Source: Notospermus geniculatus
Taxonomy: Eukaryota; Nemertea; Pilidiophora; Heteronemertea; Lineidae
Length of the DNA stretch: 64,000 bases
Assembly: GCA_002633025.1 (NCBI GenBank)
Contig: NMRB01000044.1
Coordinates: 778,871-842,870, forward strand
Direction of reading: 5' to 3'
The notes under the pieces were generated by a model. The model did no database searches. It was not told the DNA's origin and was given only the letters and a program-made list of their open reading frames with translations. How positions within the stretch are numbered: the first letter of the stretch is position 1; the number at the start of each line of letters is the position of its first letter. Both the position numbers and the translations under genes were made by a program. Below are positions 47,363 through 60,611 of the stretch, piece by piece.

Positions 47363-49653
47363 TCATACCAAGGGACCATCCCTTCGAACAATCCCCTTGC
47401 TTGTGTCCACTTTGAGTGATTCGTCGACATAGCCAGCCTCGCGATAGAGTTTTCGACACTCAGGTTGGAGGTCAATGGTTCTGAGGGCGTACGGGCTCAT
47501 TCCTTTCCACGCATTTGCAGTGGCAGAACCATTTGCCCGCTTGAGGCCAAATGCTCCCCCTAGGTCTGATTCCCCACGCACCATATCCAAAAAGTTTTTC
47601 TCGAGATTATGTGGCATGTCCTCAGACATGAGTTCATATATTTTCCTCGCTGCTTTGACCGGATCCGCAGCCATTTCTTCATAACGCAGAGTCAGGAAGT
47701 TGTTGATAAACATTTTCTCCAAACGCAGACGAACGCGGATGTCGTGCAACATGGCGGTGCACAAATTTCGCGCCTCCTCGCTCAGTTTCTCAGATCTCAT
47801 GTATTTCAAATTCATTCTAGAACGAAGTATTCCCCGGGGATCACGTAACAAATGTATGACAAGAATACTAGGGTATTTAATCAACAAATCTGCGATCGTC
47901 TCCATACTGGTTCGTATCACCTTGGCGACCCGAATCACGCTCCTGTCGCATCGGAACTGAACTTCGGGAAGACAGCGTCTAATTAGTTCCCAAAGTTTCG
48001 TATTGCACATGCGCAGACGGTTCAGTCTCTCAGAATCAAACCCATAATCTGTGGCATTATTCCTCAAGGCTTTATGCATTTTTTGTCTGCAGATATATGC
48101 TTCTTCAGTAGTGTACTCTGCAGACAAATTTGGACACAACTCTGTCTCGAGTTCGTCGCAAGTGTGTGTCAGTTTGATTCCACCAGAATTGTAGGAAAAA
48201 CACGTATTGTAGTTCTCCAATGAGTGTGAGGCGTGAATGTAGCCATGACGACCCAAACTCTTCATACTCAACTGCGATAGTTCACACTTCATGACATGTG
48301 CTATCTCATTTACTAGTGCATCTCTCTCGTATTGTGGGGGGTGTCTGAAATGTACATGACTGACGTTAATTGATTGGCCCCTGATTGGCCTGATGTACAT
48401 ACGTATTTATGTCGAATGGGGACATTCCTGTCTATGACAACCCAAATGGGGACATGATTGCTTACATGCATGTGGATCCAGTTTCGCATTCACGACACGG
48501 CGTGTCGCCCCGAGAATACATGTACCAACCAGATGGAATACGAATCGAAGGCTAAAGTTGTCGTCCTATTACCTAATAGATCCATTTCTCCAAACACTAT
48601 ACTGTATCGGCAGGGTAATCACGCTGGGTTTTGGCTCGCCGTACAGGTCTCTGATGGGTCCCTTCAGCGGTTCAAACCAATAAAAGGAAGCTGGATGCTG
48701 AGAGATGAGCTTGCCGCCAAAACTGGACCCACCTCTGAAAATGACAGCAGGGGAAAGGAATTTATATCATATTAAAGAGTGAATATTTTTCGTCGTGGAG
48801 CAATCCGTTTTCGTCAAAAGAAAGCAAGACAAAATTAAAGTAGTTTTTATACATTTAATCAGCTACTTCTTGCTTCAGCAGAAGACGACTTCCGAGACAA
48901 GAAAAGGTCCGAGATTTCCAACTCTACCTTTGGTAGGAAAAAAGTACAAGTGGTGCTGCGGGAGTCATCAGATCCTTGGTTCCATGTTTCTTGATGTATT
49001 CACCGGCCCTCTGCAACCTTTTCTCAACGTGCATAAGCTCAGGGTACTTCTTCAGCTAAAATGCAAAACAATAAAACGACTGGTTACCTCTCACAACACC
49101 TGCATTGCGTCAATGAAAGATTGGCGCCGAAGACTTGCGCTGCACTCAGTTCAAGTGATGCCATCTACCCAAAGTATAATCAACCTCGGCAGCCCTCTCA
49201 GTGTGCGGGATTGGTCAAAAGAAGCCTCGCACGGTATAGGCCTACCGTTGGCAGCGCAGGCTGAAATAATTCAGACACATATATGCGAAGAGCTTACCAT
49301 GTCGCTCCCGGAGAATTTTGCGGCAGGATCTGATCCAGCTGCAAAAGGCAGGACAAAAAGTTTTTTGGTGACGTTTAGGAAAGGAGGCAGATCCAGCAGT
49401 CTCATTGGTTAACTGTTGGGTCCTCGGATGATTGTGTCCACGGACGATCGACATCACTTTGGCACAATTCCCTCCAGAAGTCGGGACGCGCCTATTATTA
49501 CTAATTCAAGACTTTCCAGTGTGTTGCCGTCTAAATGAAACTTCAAATGACTCTACCTGGCGTTTTCTTCATGTAATAGGAGTATTGGATGATGACGTTG
49601 GCTAGTGCCACGGCAACTAGTATCCATTTAATCTTTCCGCCACGGCATATCAT
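47363..49653 (-). CDS. Golgi carbohydrate 6-O-sulfotransferase (CHST family)
   Basis: This enzyme transfers sulfate from PAPS to sugar 6-hydroxyls of glycans. Exons (high to low) are 49653-49557, 49338-49298, 49055-48928, 48734-48603 and 48344-47363; phases close at 459 aa. The N terminus MICRGGKIKW plus a hydrophobic span (about 10-26) is a type II Golgi anchor. The 5-prime phosphosulfate-binding motif is FSYQRGGSSFGGKL (about 85-98) and the 3-prime one is VIHLLRDPRGILRSR (about 295-309). RYEEMAADPVKAARKIYELM matches the conserved C-terminal acceptor region of the CHST1/3/4-type enzymes. N-glycosylation sequons lie near 205 and 228. The 5-prime motif has Gly where many relatives have Thr or Ser before GSSF. 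The acceptor (Gal, GalNAc or GlcNAc) cannot be told, so no paralogue symbol is given. It is head-to-head with CFAP97. Confidence 0.9.
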
Positions 49654-51048
49654 CGCCCTACTAGACAAGAAAAGATTGACGACAGACTGATGAAAGTAGA
49701 ACTCCCCCTCCACACAGGCGCTTTGGACACATCAGCGACGGCAAAGGTCACTTTTTATTTATCCCAGTATGCAGTTCAGTGATGCAGAGGCATGGCTATC
49801 TCCTTAGGTAGTAGGCCGACGTCTTGTTGTGGACTAGGCCTAAATGATGACATATACGGCATGTTGGAAAATAATGATGATGAAGTTCCAATGGGCAAAT
49901 AGGACCTGGTGGGCCTCTAACGTTAACTTACAAGTATTTGCTCGATCCAGGCGGAAACATGCTTTGCATAAGGCCCCTTCCCTTCTCAGAAGACGTGGAC
50001 GAAGTTGTCGAAAACGCGGCAGTTCAGGCATTCGTAAATCCGTTGGTCTGTAGGCCTATTACCTGTGGGTGCCCTACGTTGGTTTACATGGGTTTTAGGC
50101 CTACCGCTGTACAGAAACTAATAGGCCACGCATTCCATTGGGGTAGGCCCAGTGCGGATATTAGGGCCTACAAAGGAAAGTTCGCGTTGACTGGATAAGA
50201 ACACAGGCCCTCGGACTTGACCTTCCCTCGACAAAGGGTCCCACTGATTTAGCATTGTCGTCGACTTCCTTTGCAGACCGCCTGCAGGTTATGGCCGATC
50301 GTTTCAATGTTGAATGAACTGCGGTTTTCTCACTCCCCATTAGAAACTTGGGTGAAGCTTCCACAATCTGCAGTAGGCCTACTGGTAGACTATTGTTAGA
50401 AAATTCAAAATCAGCACGGAACCGATCCCCCTCCCCCATAAACTATTTTTTCCATCATGGAATCATCACTTGTTTTTATATAAAGAGTAGAGAAATTGTC
50501 GGATCAACATGAGCTCAAGACCCAGACCCCCTGTCAATTTTCAGCAATTCGCTGTCTTTCCATCGGTCATGTCGGTAGATGATTAGAGCGGTTCCATTTT
50601 CTACACACACGCGGCGCCACTTCTGCCCACCTATTCTCGATCACTGTTGCGAATGTAAGAATCGTTTTGTGCAGCAATTCTGCGGAACAAAACGGCTGGC
50701 TGCGCGAGACTATTGCCCACCGGGAATTCCCCCAATCTCGACCCACGCAGACAATGTTTACCATGGTACGAATGAGGTCAACTAATTGGCATTTAAAACG
50801 CCAAAGATATATAATAGTTACATATCTATATCATTGTTGTGTTCTATATATCTCGAATTTAATAATTCCTATGGAATGTGATTGATTTTGAGGCAATTTT
50901 CTTGTATTTAATTGATCGTCTAAATATACGGATTACAGAAACTGAGGTGTAACTTCTGCGCTACCTCGTCTCCAGGTAGATTGGGAAATACCTTTGCGTT
51001 GCTACCGACTCGGCCTTCTTGAGACATGAGAAGGTACTCTTCCAAAAA
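49654..51048. promoter_or_regulatory. Divergent region between the sulfotransferase and CFAP97
   Basis: This gap of 1.4 kb separates two opposite start codons and should contain both promoters. No convincing TATA box is placed for either gene. An in-frame upstream ATG for CFAP97 is absent, and a short out-of-frame ATG lies at 51026. Confidence 0.45.
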
Positions 51049-54000
51049 ATGTCATTTAGATCAGATAACGCATCGGAGGTGGATCCCGATTTAAGGGGGA
51101 GTGTTGACTTTAATTTCTTTGAGTCCCCTAGAAAGATAGGTTCGCCTGAAAAAATGACGAACGGCAGTGGAAACCACGATGACAACTCGGTTGGGAACAG
51201 CGTTGTGGATAAACAACATGGCGGAGCAGCAGGTGGTGATGGACATGGACGTCATGGTGGCGGTGAGGATTCCAAAAATAAAAACGACAGTCACAGTGCA
51301 TGCAGTGAGGATGAATACAGCGATGACAGTTTTTCAGACTCTGGTTCTTGTACCACAGGCTGTAGCCAGAGGTCCACAGCTGGTTCACGCTCACGATCAC
51401 TGTCCCCAACAAGCCCAAGTCCAAGAAATGGACCAGCAGCAGGTGCAGGACCAGCAGGGTCAAAAACGGGTGGTTCAAAAAATAGTCTGGATCATGTTGC
51501 AAAATCAACAACAGTACCTGAAGACGAGGCTGGATCACACCATTCACGCTCCCGACACAGCAGCTACAGCTCCAGCAGCCGTTCACGATCACGATCTCCA
51601 TCATTTGATGATAACCACGACGATGACATGAGGACATCATCTCATCATGTTCAGTCAAAGGAGTCATTGAAGATTGAACTGCCAGATGCTGGGCACAAGG
51701 AAGAAATCAGTAAAGGTGTGAAAAGGGACGACTCCTACTCTGATGATAGTTATTCAGAATCAGAAAGTGATATAACAGATGTCTCACCTCTGAATTCACG
51801 GGATCCGAGCCCAAAAGGGTCACCAAGAAGAGTCAATATTGACAGCCGCCATACGGAGCAAAGTAAAGTTCGTGGTCGTCCTCCTCGCTCACCCTTGTCC
51901 AACAAGGAAAAGGACCAAAGTGAGGGCATGGGAGAATCTGGCACATTTGAAAGGGATAGAATAGATTTCAATTTACTCATGCAGGCTGTAATTGAACTTG
52001 ATAAAGACAGATTTCGCAGTGATTCAGGCGGGAAAAAAGTTATGTTTATTCCTCCTCATATCAGAAAGAAGATGGAGAAGAATTACACTTTTAACACAGA
52101 TAAAATGACTGATATTGATCGTGAGAATCAGAGACTACTCCATGAAATCATGAAACAGAATAAAGGAAGGCGACCAAAGACGTCAGCCCCTCCAACTAAC
52201 CAAAGGCTGAGTCACGCTGCTGTCAACAGAAAACGAGAACAGAGAAGAGTTCAGGAAGAAAACCTGGTAAGATAAGATCATTTCAAGTTCTTTGATTTTC
52301 CATAATTTCCTTCCTTAAGTAGAATAATTCTGCCCTCCACTGGCCATTGATATTTCCCACCATGCCATCCAGTCCCCATCACAGATCATGTTGTTTTTGT
52401 AGTCATGAATCTTACATTTTAGTCTCGTCCAAGTTCATCAAGCATCAATCGAAGAAAACAAATGCAAAAGATTGAAAGTGAAAATCTGGTAATTCAGAGG
52501 ATTTATTTAAAATTCGGCACGCTTTTTAATTTCTATAAACAAATTGCTTCTTAATGATATCAAGTTATTTTTTCAGCAGATTTGGAGAAGTTGGCTACAT
52601 CTTTAAAAAATGCCTTTAGACTAGTGCAGTAACTGGAAAGCATTACATTACAGTGATTGTCACATGTCTGGTTATGCAACTTAACTCAAGCACAATACAT
52701 GTATGAATCAATGACTGAGAGTGTTCTCATGACAACCAGTAAACAAATTCTCTGCGCAGTGTCGTTTTTATCAAGTTGTGATGCATACGTTTGTTCAGCA
52801 ATATTGTGTTGTTATTACATGGATTGGCAGCTAACAGCAGGTGACGGTTATAATAAAGTCGGCCAATAGCTCAAATGTGATTATTGCTTTTGTTTAGTGG
52901 CATGCAAGTTTTTCATACTTTGACAAGTTATTACATTGTAATTAATGAAATAATGTGTAAATTATGCCTTGCCTTCGGCATGATTTTTTCCTTGAATTAT
53001 GATGACTGTTGGTCCAAATGCACACCTCTGCACAGATTTATGTTTAATGTGAGTGTCTGATATGACTGACAACATTTATGGATCCGCACTGTCATTTGAC
53101 TGTTCCTCAACAACAATTCGGTTGTGTCATTGTCACGATGACGTTTTTGCATTAAATGTTAACTTATTTGACATTATCCCACAAAGCAAACACATACTCA
53201 CTTTTAACATGACAATGTACTGATAATGCTTTTTAAGGGCGTCACTGTCATGACTGTACGATGACGGGGTCGATGTGCTATTGCAAAGAATGAAAAATGT
53301 AACTGTACTCTTGTTGCTAACCCACTCATTCATTGCGATGTTGGTCACGGGATTCCATGATTCTGCCATGCTCATTATCACTATCAGGCTTTTATGTCCA
53401 TATTATGGCTACTGAATCAAACAAGAATGTTTTTTAATGTTTTTTAAATTTCTGCTGTGCTGCAGCAAAAAAAGCCAAAGTGTAGTTTATTTACCAAAGA
53501 ATCATAATGGATTTGATATACCGGTAGAAAACTGACTGTAGCCTTGAAACCACTGTTTTAACTTGGCCATATTAAGGTTCAGCATATTAACCATCATCCT
53601 GAGAATCTCAGGTCATTTACGGTCGTACCCTCCCTCAATGAACCAAGCTCTGAACCAAGCGCGAGAAGTGGAGCTGGGTGTGAAGACCCTGCTGGGTGCA
53701 AGGGTGATTAAACATCAATCCCATTGAAGTTCATAACAAAAATAGATAAGAGAGGATTCATACCTTTAGTTGAAATATTTGCATTCTTGCTTTTTTCAGA
53801 GAATTCTCCAGCGGCTTCAGGAGGTGAAACCAACAAAGGGATTGACGCGCAATGATTTGATCAAAGATTACACACGTCAGGTCACATATGGCGTACCAAT
53901 GGCTGGGTCTCCATGTCAAAAACCCAAAAGTAGTTATGGCCGTAGCACTAGTTGGGAAGACGAAGGAGCTCCGAGCCAAGCCAGTTATCAATCAAGTCAG

Positions 54001-54132
54001 AAAGCCCGCCCTGTCAGTGCAAAAGTTCGTCCACAGAGTGGAAGAGTTCGTCCGCAAAGTGGCAAACCAGTTCGTCCAGTCAGTGCTAAGGTCCGGACAG
54101 ACAGCCGCCCTGCCTGGGATGACCGATGGTGA
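51049..54132 (+). CDS. CFAP97: Cilia- and flagella-associated protein 97 (hemingway family)
   Basis: This is an axoneme/cilium-associated protein related to Drosophila hemingway, needed for motile cilia. Exons are 51049-52266, 52423-52488 and 53800-54132, all phase 0, giving 538 aa (human about 530). The N-terminal two thirds is Ser/Asp/Gly-rich and disordered, with VDFNFFESP near the start and ITDVSPLNSRDPSP near 245. The conserved block (about 305-450) has DFNLLMQAVIELDKD, YTFNTDKMTDIDRENQRLL, VNRKREQRRVQEENL and RILQRLQEVKPTKGLTR. Exon 2 encodes a second, diverged copy of the VNRKREQ...ENL motif (INRRKQMQKIESENL). The tail has RPVSAKVRPQSGRV-type basic repeats and ends WDDRW. The first in-frame ATG is at 51049. 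Confidence 0.93.
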
Positions 54133-54396
54133 ACTTAGTTAGATATGCAGCTTTGCCTAAAAAAACCATGACATTGCCTTCCGAATCCTGACTCCTGGAC
54201 GGAGTCGGCCAAATCGATTATTGAATCTCTCAGTCTTTCTCTGTATATTTTATTTATATCAAAATGTACATGTACATTGTATATCTAAAAGGTATGATGA
54301 CATTTTGAAACCTTAGGCAATGTTAGGGGGTAGATACCGCCTTTTCGCTGTCTATACTAGTATTTTGCTGTTTTCAGCGAACGCAATACACTCTCA

Positions 54397-55672
54397 CTGT
54401 TACATTGAATGGGATTCATTTTGTGCACTGTGAGTTCCAATCTCGGATCTGGTCTCCAGTCGCATATTGGTTGGGTTAACTTTGTCGTGTACTCATGTGC
54501 TACTTTGTCATTGAATTATACCCGAACTCCCAAACAAATGTATGAAAATGTTTCAGATTATTTCCACCGTTCTCCTGCTGCTTACGGGCATGGCGTGTGT
54601 GTGTACATGTATCAGGCACACTCACAGGTGATATCGTAAGATTGCGGCAAGTTCCTTTATCTAGTGGGCCCATACTTTTGCTGTCAGTATAATTCCTCCA
54701 AGTTCCAACAAAACGCCCTAAGATTCAAACAAATTTGTACTTGCCAAGAAAACCACCATTCATTTGTTTTGTAAAATAAACATTTTGCAGTGAAAAACGC
54801 ATTGTCCTGTTTGTTTGCTCAACCCGTTTACACTGGGATTTAATATCATACCCACAAAGCATAAGCCAACTTTATACATACGTGTATATGACATAATTTG
54901 TTGGATACAAAAATACTTTTACCAGCAAAATCCGGATTATGGGCTTATATGAGATCATTGATATTAGTGAAGAATAATGTCATGTTGTTACAAGACAATT
55001 TTTTTTCTGTGATCAGAGATTTTAGTTCTGATGTGGTGTTTGGTCTTGCGATAATCATTGCCGGCTGATTGTGGATTTATCCGAACCGAGATCATTCTAT
55101 GAACATTGGAGGTTGTCAAGTATTGTGACTTTAGTTTAACTTGGCGTGGTTCTCGTTAACTCGTTGTTAACAAACTTTGAAACTGCCGCATAAAGGCCGT
55201 TTTCGAAATCCGACGAAGTCTGTGCTTTGTAACCAAGTAAACACAAAAACTAGACATATTATTTGGAATAAAACTTGTTTTTTTCCGCAGCAGTTGATTT
55301 CCGTTTATACATAAATGATTTTGAGTGTTCATTCTTCAGTTGAATGGCTGACCATTTCGAACTTATGGAGACGCCTCGGGTTAAAATCAAATGATTCAAA
55401 TGTGAAGCGATATTTTTTGCCAGTGGCTGTGCGATTTTTGACACTGGACTAACTTGAAAGATCTCTGCATGATTGCAGACATACATGTATCATAATTGTT
55501 CACCTCGGGGTTATAATTTGTGGTAATGATGATGACACATGGCTGGTTTAAAAAAGCCAATGGGATAAGCCTACACGATGTTCACCAACGCCATACGGAT
55601 ATGATATGAGAAAAATTTCAGCAGCTTTCCTGCTCAAAGTACACCACTGAGGAACCACCAGTTTTGTGTCCG
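54397..55672 (+). repeat. 1.3-kb direct duplication, copy 1
   Basis: The copy runs from CTGTTACATTGAATGGGATT to CCACCAGTTTTGTGTCCG and recurs at 55894 with small indels and rare substitutions. It is non-coding 3-prime flank of CFAP97. It contains AATAAA at 54775-54780, a possible CFAP97 polyadenylation signal 640 bp after the stop. The copy ends two bases before the N at 55674. Confidence 0.9.
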
Positions 55673-55800
55673 ANAAAAAATTACACCGCCTAGGTACCAA
55701 AAAGCAGAATTATTTTTCAAATATCATGAATATAGCATAGGGCCTATGCCTACAGTAAAATGGATCTAAAATAACATTTTTAATCCCCTATAATTGCATC

Positions 55801-55880
55801 TGGACGCTTGTGGACGGTAAATAAACGCTTGTGGTCGGTTGTGGACGTTTGTGGTCTGTTGTGGACGGTTGTGGTCGGTA
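55801..55880 (+). repeat. 10-bp minisatellite between the duplication copies
   Basis: Units of the form TGTGGACGGT or TGTGGTCGGT are repeated about seven times with one interruption (AAATAAACGC). The array lies immediately before copy 2 of the direct duplication. Confidence 0.8.
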
Positions 55881-55893
55881 ATTAGTGTGACCC

Positions 55894-57189
55894 CTGTTAC
55901 ATTGAATGGGATTCATTTTGTGCCTGTGAGTTCCAATCTCAGATCTGGTCTCCAGTCGCATATTGGTTGGGTTAACTTTGTCGTGTACTCATGTGCTACT
56001 TTGTCATTGAATTATACCCGAACTCCCAAACAAATGTATGAAAATGTTTCAGATTATTAGTCCACCGTTCTCCTGCTGCTTACGGGCATGACGTGTGTGT
56101 GTACATGTATCAGGCACATTCACAGGCCTTAGTGATATCGTAAGATTGCGGCAAGTTCCTTTATCTAGTGGGCCCATGCTTTTGCTGTCAGTATAATTCC
56201 TCCAAGTTCCAACATAACGCCCTAAGTTTCAAACAAATTTGTACTTGCCAAGAAAACCACCATTCATTTGTTTTGTAAAATAAACATTTTGCAGTGAACG
56301 CATTGTCCTGTTTGCTCAACCCGTTTACACTGGGATTTAATATCATACCCACTGGAAGCATAAGCCAACTTTATACATACGTGTACACACACATGTATAT
56401 GACATAATTTGTTGGATACAAAAATAAATACTTTCACCAGCAAAATCCGGATTATGGGCTTATATGAGATCATTGATATTAGTGAAGAATAATGTCATTA
56501 CAGTTGGCCTACGAGTCATGTTCTCACAAGACAAATTTTTTTCTGTGATCAGAGATTTTAGTTCTGATGTGGTGTTTGGTCTTTGCGATAATCATTGCCG
56601 GCTGATTGTGGATTTATCCGAACCGAGATCATTTATTCTATGAACACTGGAGGTTGTCAAGTATTGTGGTTCTCGTTAACTCGTTGTTAACAAACTTTGA
56701 AACTGCCGCATAAAGGCCGTTTTCGAAATCCGAAGTCTGTGCTTTGTAACCAAGTAAACACAAAAACTAGACATATTATTTGGAATAAAACTTGTTTTTT
56801 TCCGCAGCAGTTGATCCGTTTATACATAAAATGATTTTGAGTGTTCATTCTTCAGTTGATGGCTGACCATTTCGAACTTATGGAGACGCCTCGGGTTAAA
56901 ATCAAATGATTCAAATGTGAAGCGATATTTTTTGCCAGTGGCTGTGCGATTTTTGACACTGGACTAACTTGAAAGATCTCTGCATGATTGCAGACATATC
57001 GTAATTGTTCACCTCGGGGTTATAATTTGTGGTAATGATGATGACACATGGCTGGTTTAAAAAAGCCAATGGGATAAGCCTCACGATGTTCACCAACGCC
57101 ATACGGATATCATCCAGTGATATGAGAAAAATTTCAGCAGCTTTCCTGCTCAAAGTACACCACTGAGGAACCACCAGTTTTGTGTCCGG
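55894..57189 (+). repeat. 1.3-kb direct duplication, copy 2
   Basis: This matches copy 1 along its full length, with indels such as an added TAG near 56057, CACACACATG near 56390 and a missing segment near 56668. It is non-coding. The high similarity indicates a recent event or unmerged alleles in the assembly. Confidence 0.9.
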
Positions 57190-60100
57190 TCATTGTCAAG
57201 CCGATGAGTGACCTGTCAGTTGCGTGAAATTGCCCTGACTGGTAGCCCCCCCCCCCCCAATGCCTGTATATTGAAACAAGTTTTAATCCAGTCCAACTAA
57301 TGACTATCAGGTGCTTTCGAGCGAATAATTCATTTTACATAGGTGTGATATGATTGAACCACGAGCAAATGTGTATACATGGGTTGAGTACATAAATTTC
57401 AAATCTTTGCTATTACAATATCGCACTCGCATTTTGCCACCTTTTGCAGTTTATATGTAGGCCATTGTAGAAACCCCGGCCGATTACCGAAGAGACGACA
57501 CCTGCAGATCTGTTGTGCATTGTACTTTTGTAGACCTGTTCAAGTTGTAGCAGAATATTCCGCATTTTGCAAAGAAATACAATTCTCAATAGAGTACAAG
57601 TTATTTGTGTACCGGTATGTATAATTTGCACATTTAAGTCATAAACTTTTAAATTTTCATTTGGAAAAAATACTACATGTAGTTTAATACATTAAGCCTA
57701 GATAGTCCAGAATGCCTGTCATTGCTGAGAAAATCAATCATCTGTAGGCCTATTATATGGAAATATCAAAAACGGATTGATATTCTCTGCTACAGTGGGT
57801 CACGCTATTGAGCATTGTGATGATATCTACCTGTATCACGCTCGAGTGATTTCAAGCCTGTTTCGTTTACAAAGGATTCACAATAGCTCTCTTGGTGGTG
57901 TTATGATGGTCAAAAACGCTTGGCACGGACCACATGAACGGCATGCTAATTACTTGACTTGGGCGTGAGTGGTTTTCTTGTCATAATGATATGTCTGGCA
58001 TTGACAAGTTATTGGTTTTCTTATGACAGATTTTGATGACTCCCAGAAATGTAATTGGTACACAGTTCCCATGCCTATTATCGGAGGGAAATGGCCCCTC
58101 CATAACCCTCTCTTAATTCCATTGCTTTAGCAAATATAGGTGTGAAAGGAAAGAATATCACCAAGAAAAACAGTCCTAGGAAAAAAACATTGGTACATTC
58201 TAAGTATAATCTCTGATGACTGGTTTCTATAGCCATTCACATTCATCCACATTTATCTATCATGGTGCAATAGAAGTGGATGAATTTAATTGGGGACATT
58301 CTTTACTGTTACACCTGCACACCACTCTTGTACAGTACGTGTAACTTAATTCTCTACTGCTTCTCCTGCTTATGACCTATGACATGCTTTATTTCTAGTA
58401 CGTCCGGATGCCTGACATCAATCTCGTAACCTTATGTTGATTGTTGCCTGGCAACAGCATATTGTTCCGTATCAATGACAAACGAATATTGACAATTTGA
58501 TGGAGTACAGTTGAACATGTTATTTGCATCCAGCAGCCGCCGCAATAATTAGTCAAATTACAACTTGCATGCATGAGATTCCACTCAGATTACAAGTTGA
58601 GGCATTCTGAAAAGATTTGTAGGCCTACATGTATTGTCCGGTATTAACTGTCGTGCCAAGGTGATATGGCCACCCGCTTTGAATTAGAAATACTAGAAAA
58701 AACATGATAGGAGAACAAGTCTAACGGTAACGGCAATAACGGTTTGCTGGTGTGTGTGATCAATATAGACCAATCAGAAGGCGTCCTCAAAAATAACCTC
58801 GAAAATTTCTCATAATATCGTACAAAAACTCGAAGCCGGTGAAATAATTCCAAATTACTTTATTTGGGACACGCTTTGACCCCAAAAGATTTGAATATGC
58901 ATCAATGGTCAATAGATACGTGAGAGGAAAAGGGGGAAATCGGGGACAAAACTGAGCAAGTGTGATGATGTTAGTGGTGAGAATGCCTAAGGCCAGCTCA
59001 CCAAAACTTTGTATATAAAATGCATAATAATAATCTTTTCTGCTGCGGCCACTTATCCGTACCGTAATCGATCATGGCTTCCTTGAGCATGCAGGTATGT
59101 AGGCCTACCTAAATGTACCTGCATGCTTATATTGAAGTTGGAACTCAGTAGTTCGCATTCTCTGCCTGCCACCATGAGTCTGCCGACATGTAATGTTCTA
59201 TATTGAATGCTGACTTGTGTGTAACTACTCTGTGATTGGGAATCATACTTGACACTTGCTCCTGGTGTCCCGTTTTTTGCGGTGATGTGGGGAGCGAGTG
59301 CTACCGACGATAAATCATCAGTCAGGATGCGAGAGATCTCGTTGACTTGTTTTGTACAGAATCATTGTGTATTCCACTAAGCCTATAATTGCCTTATTCT
59401 TCATGTATAGGCCTACCGGTAATTGTTATTTCAGACTACTGTGTAAAATAAAAGCTAATTTATCAATATTTGTTGTCAATTTATTTGGTGACGGAGGACT
59501 TTTTTATGGTGACAATGAACATAGATCAAGGCTAGCATGCGCTGAAGTAAATGACTGGACACAGGGGCATATGCACTTCATGTACAATCTGTACGTGTGT
59601 ATTCCTAAGTCTGCATTGTAACTGGTTCTTAATAGTACTGGACGAAGGTGGAAGGCAGGCTGGGAGTTCAGTCATGCCATCTGTTGGAGATCTCTAGAAC
59701 TATGATCACACTTCGACAGAATCAATCCCAAGACCAGTGGTCAAGACGATGACACATTTCCCTATGTTGTAATACAAAGATAACCATCAAGACACTGGTA
59801 CTCCACTCATATATTTGTTTCATTCTTTTTTAATCTATTTACATGTATCACAATGAAAGACATTCCAGCTGATTGCTGAACAAAGGCAACTACAACTCGT
59901 ATTGTACATGCATCCAGAGAGAATAAGAAATATAAATCGGGTCTCTAAGGTGAAACTTATCACATCCAGAGAGAAGTATCCTCCAAGATGTACACGAGCT
60001 ACATTCAGAACATAGACACCATCTCTCCTGTTGTATACAGATATTTCAGATGTAGACTGAATCAAAACGTTGAGCCAAAGGTAAGATTGTCTTTTTTACA

Positions 60101-60610
60101 ATACCTCTTATACTTACCTGGGTACCCGGGGTTGCTCTACAAAACCCTTGTTACTCCCACCTGCTGGGAGATGTTAAGTGCTCTATAAATAATGCCCTCC
60201 AACGAAAATTTTTTTTTAATCCCAACACCACACATCGCACATAAAATGCAGAGGAAACCAGCATGAATATTAAACATGTTCAATTTGAGGGCTTAAAGAA
60301 ACGGGAAACAATTATCACACCATACATGACAGAGTAAAGGTGTGAACATTTGAACAAATACATAAAAGCAGCCACCAGATGCCCATGAGAGCAGCAATGT
60401 ACATTGCATTCTGTGCATAATGTTCACAGTGTCACTTAATACTTCATTGAGCTGACTAGTGGACACAGAGAACTGAATAAATTCCAATGGACTCCATCAT
60501 AAGAAACTTATCACTAAGAACGAAGTACAATTATGTACATACAAAGTAGAAAATAATACATACATAGAACTACTACCCAAAGTATTTACAACTTTGCAGT
60601 GGCATACAGA
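57190..60610. other. Intergenic between CFAP97 and CARS2, no gene recognised
   Basis: The stretch holds a poly-C run near 57247-57259 and scattered TAGGCCTA and ACATGTA words. Open frames near 57777, 58644, 59352 and 59988 lack recognisable domains. Two convergent 3-prime UTRs probably reach into it from both sides. Confidence 0.4.
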
Positions 60611-60611
60611 T

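Noticed and set aside
51128-51667. 179-codon minus-strand and 154-codon plus-strand alternative frames
   Set aside because: Shadows of the low-complexity CFAP97 exon 1, produced by biased codon use.
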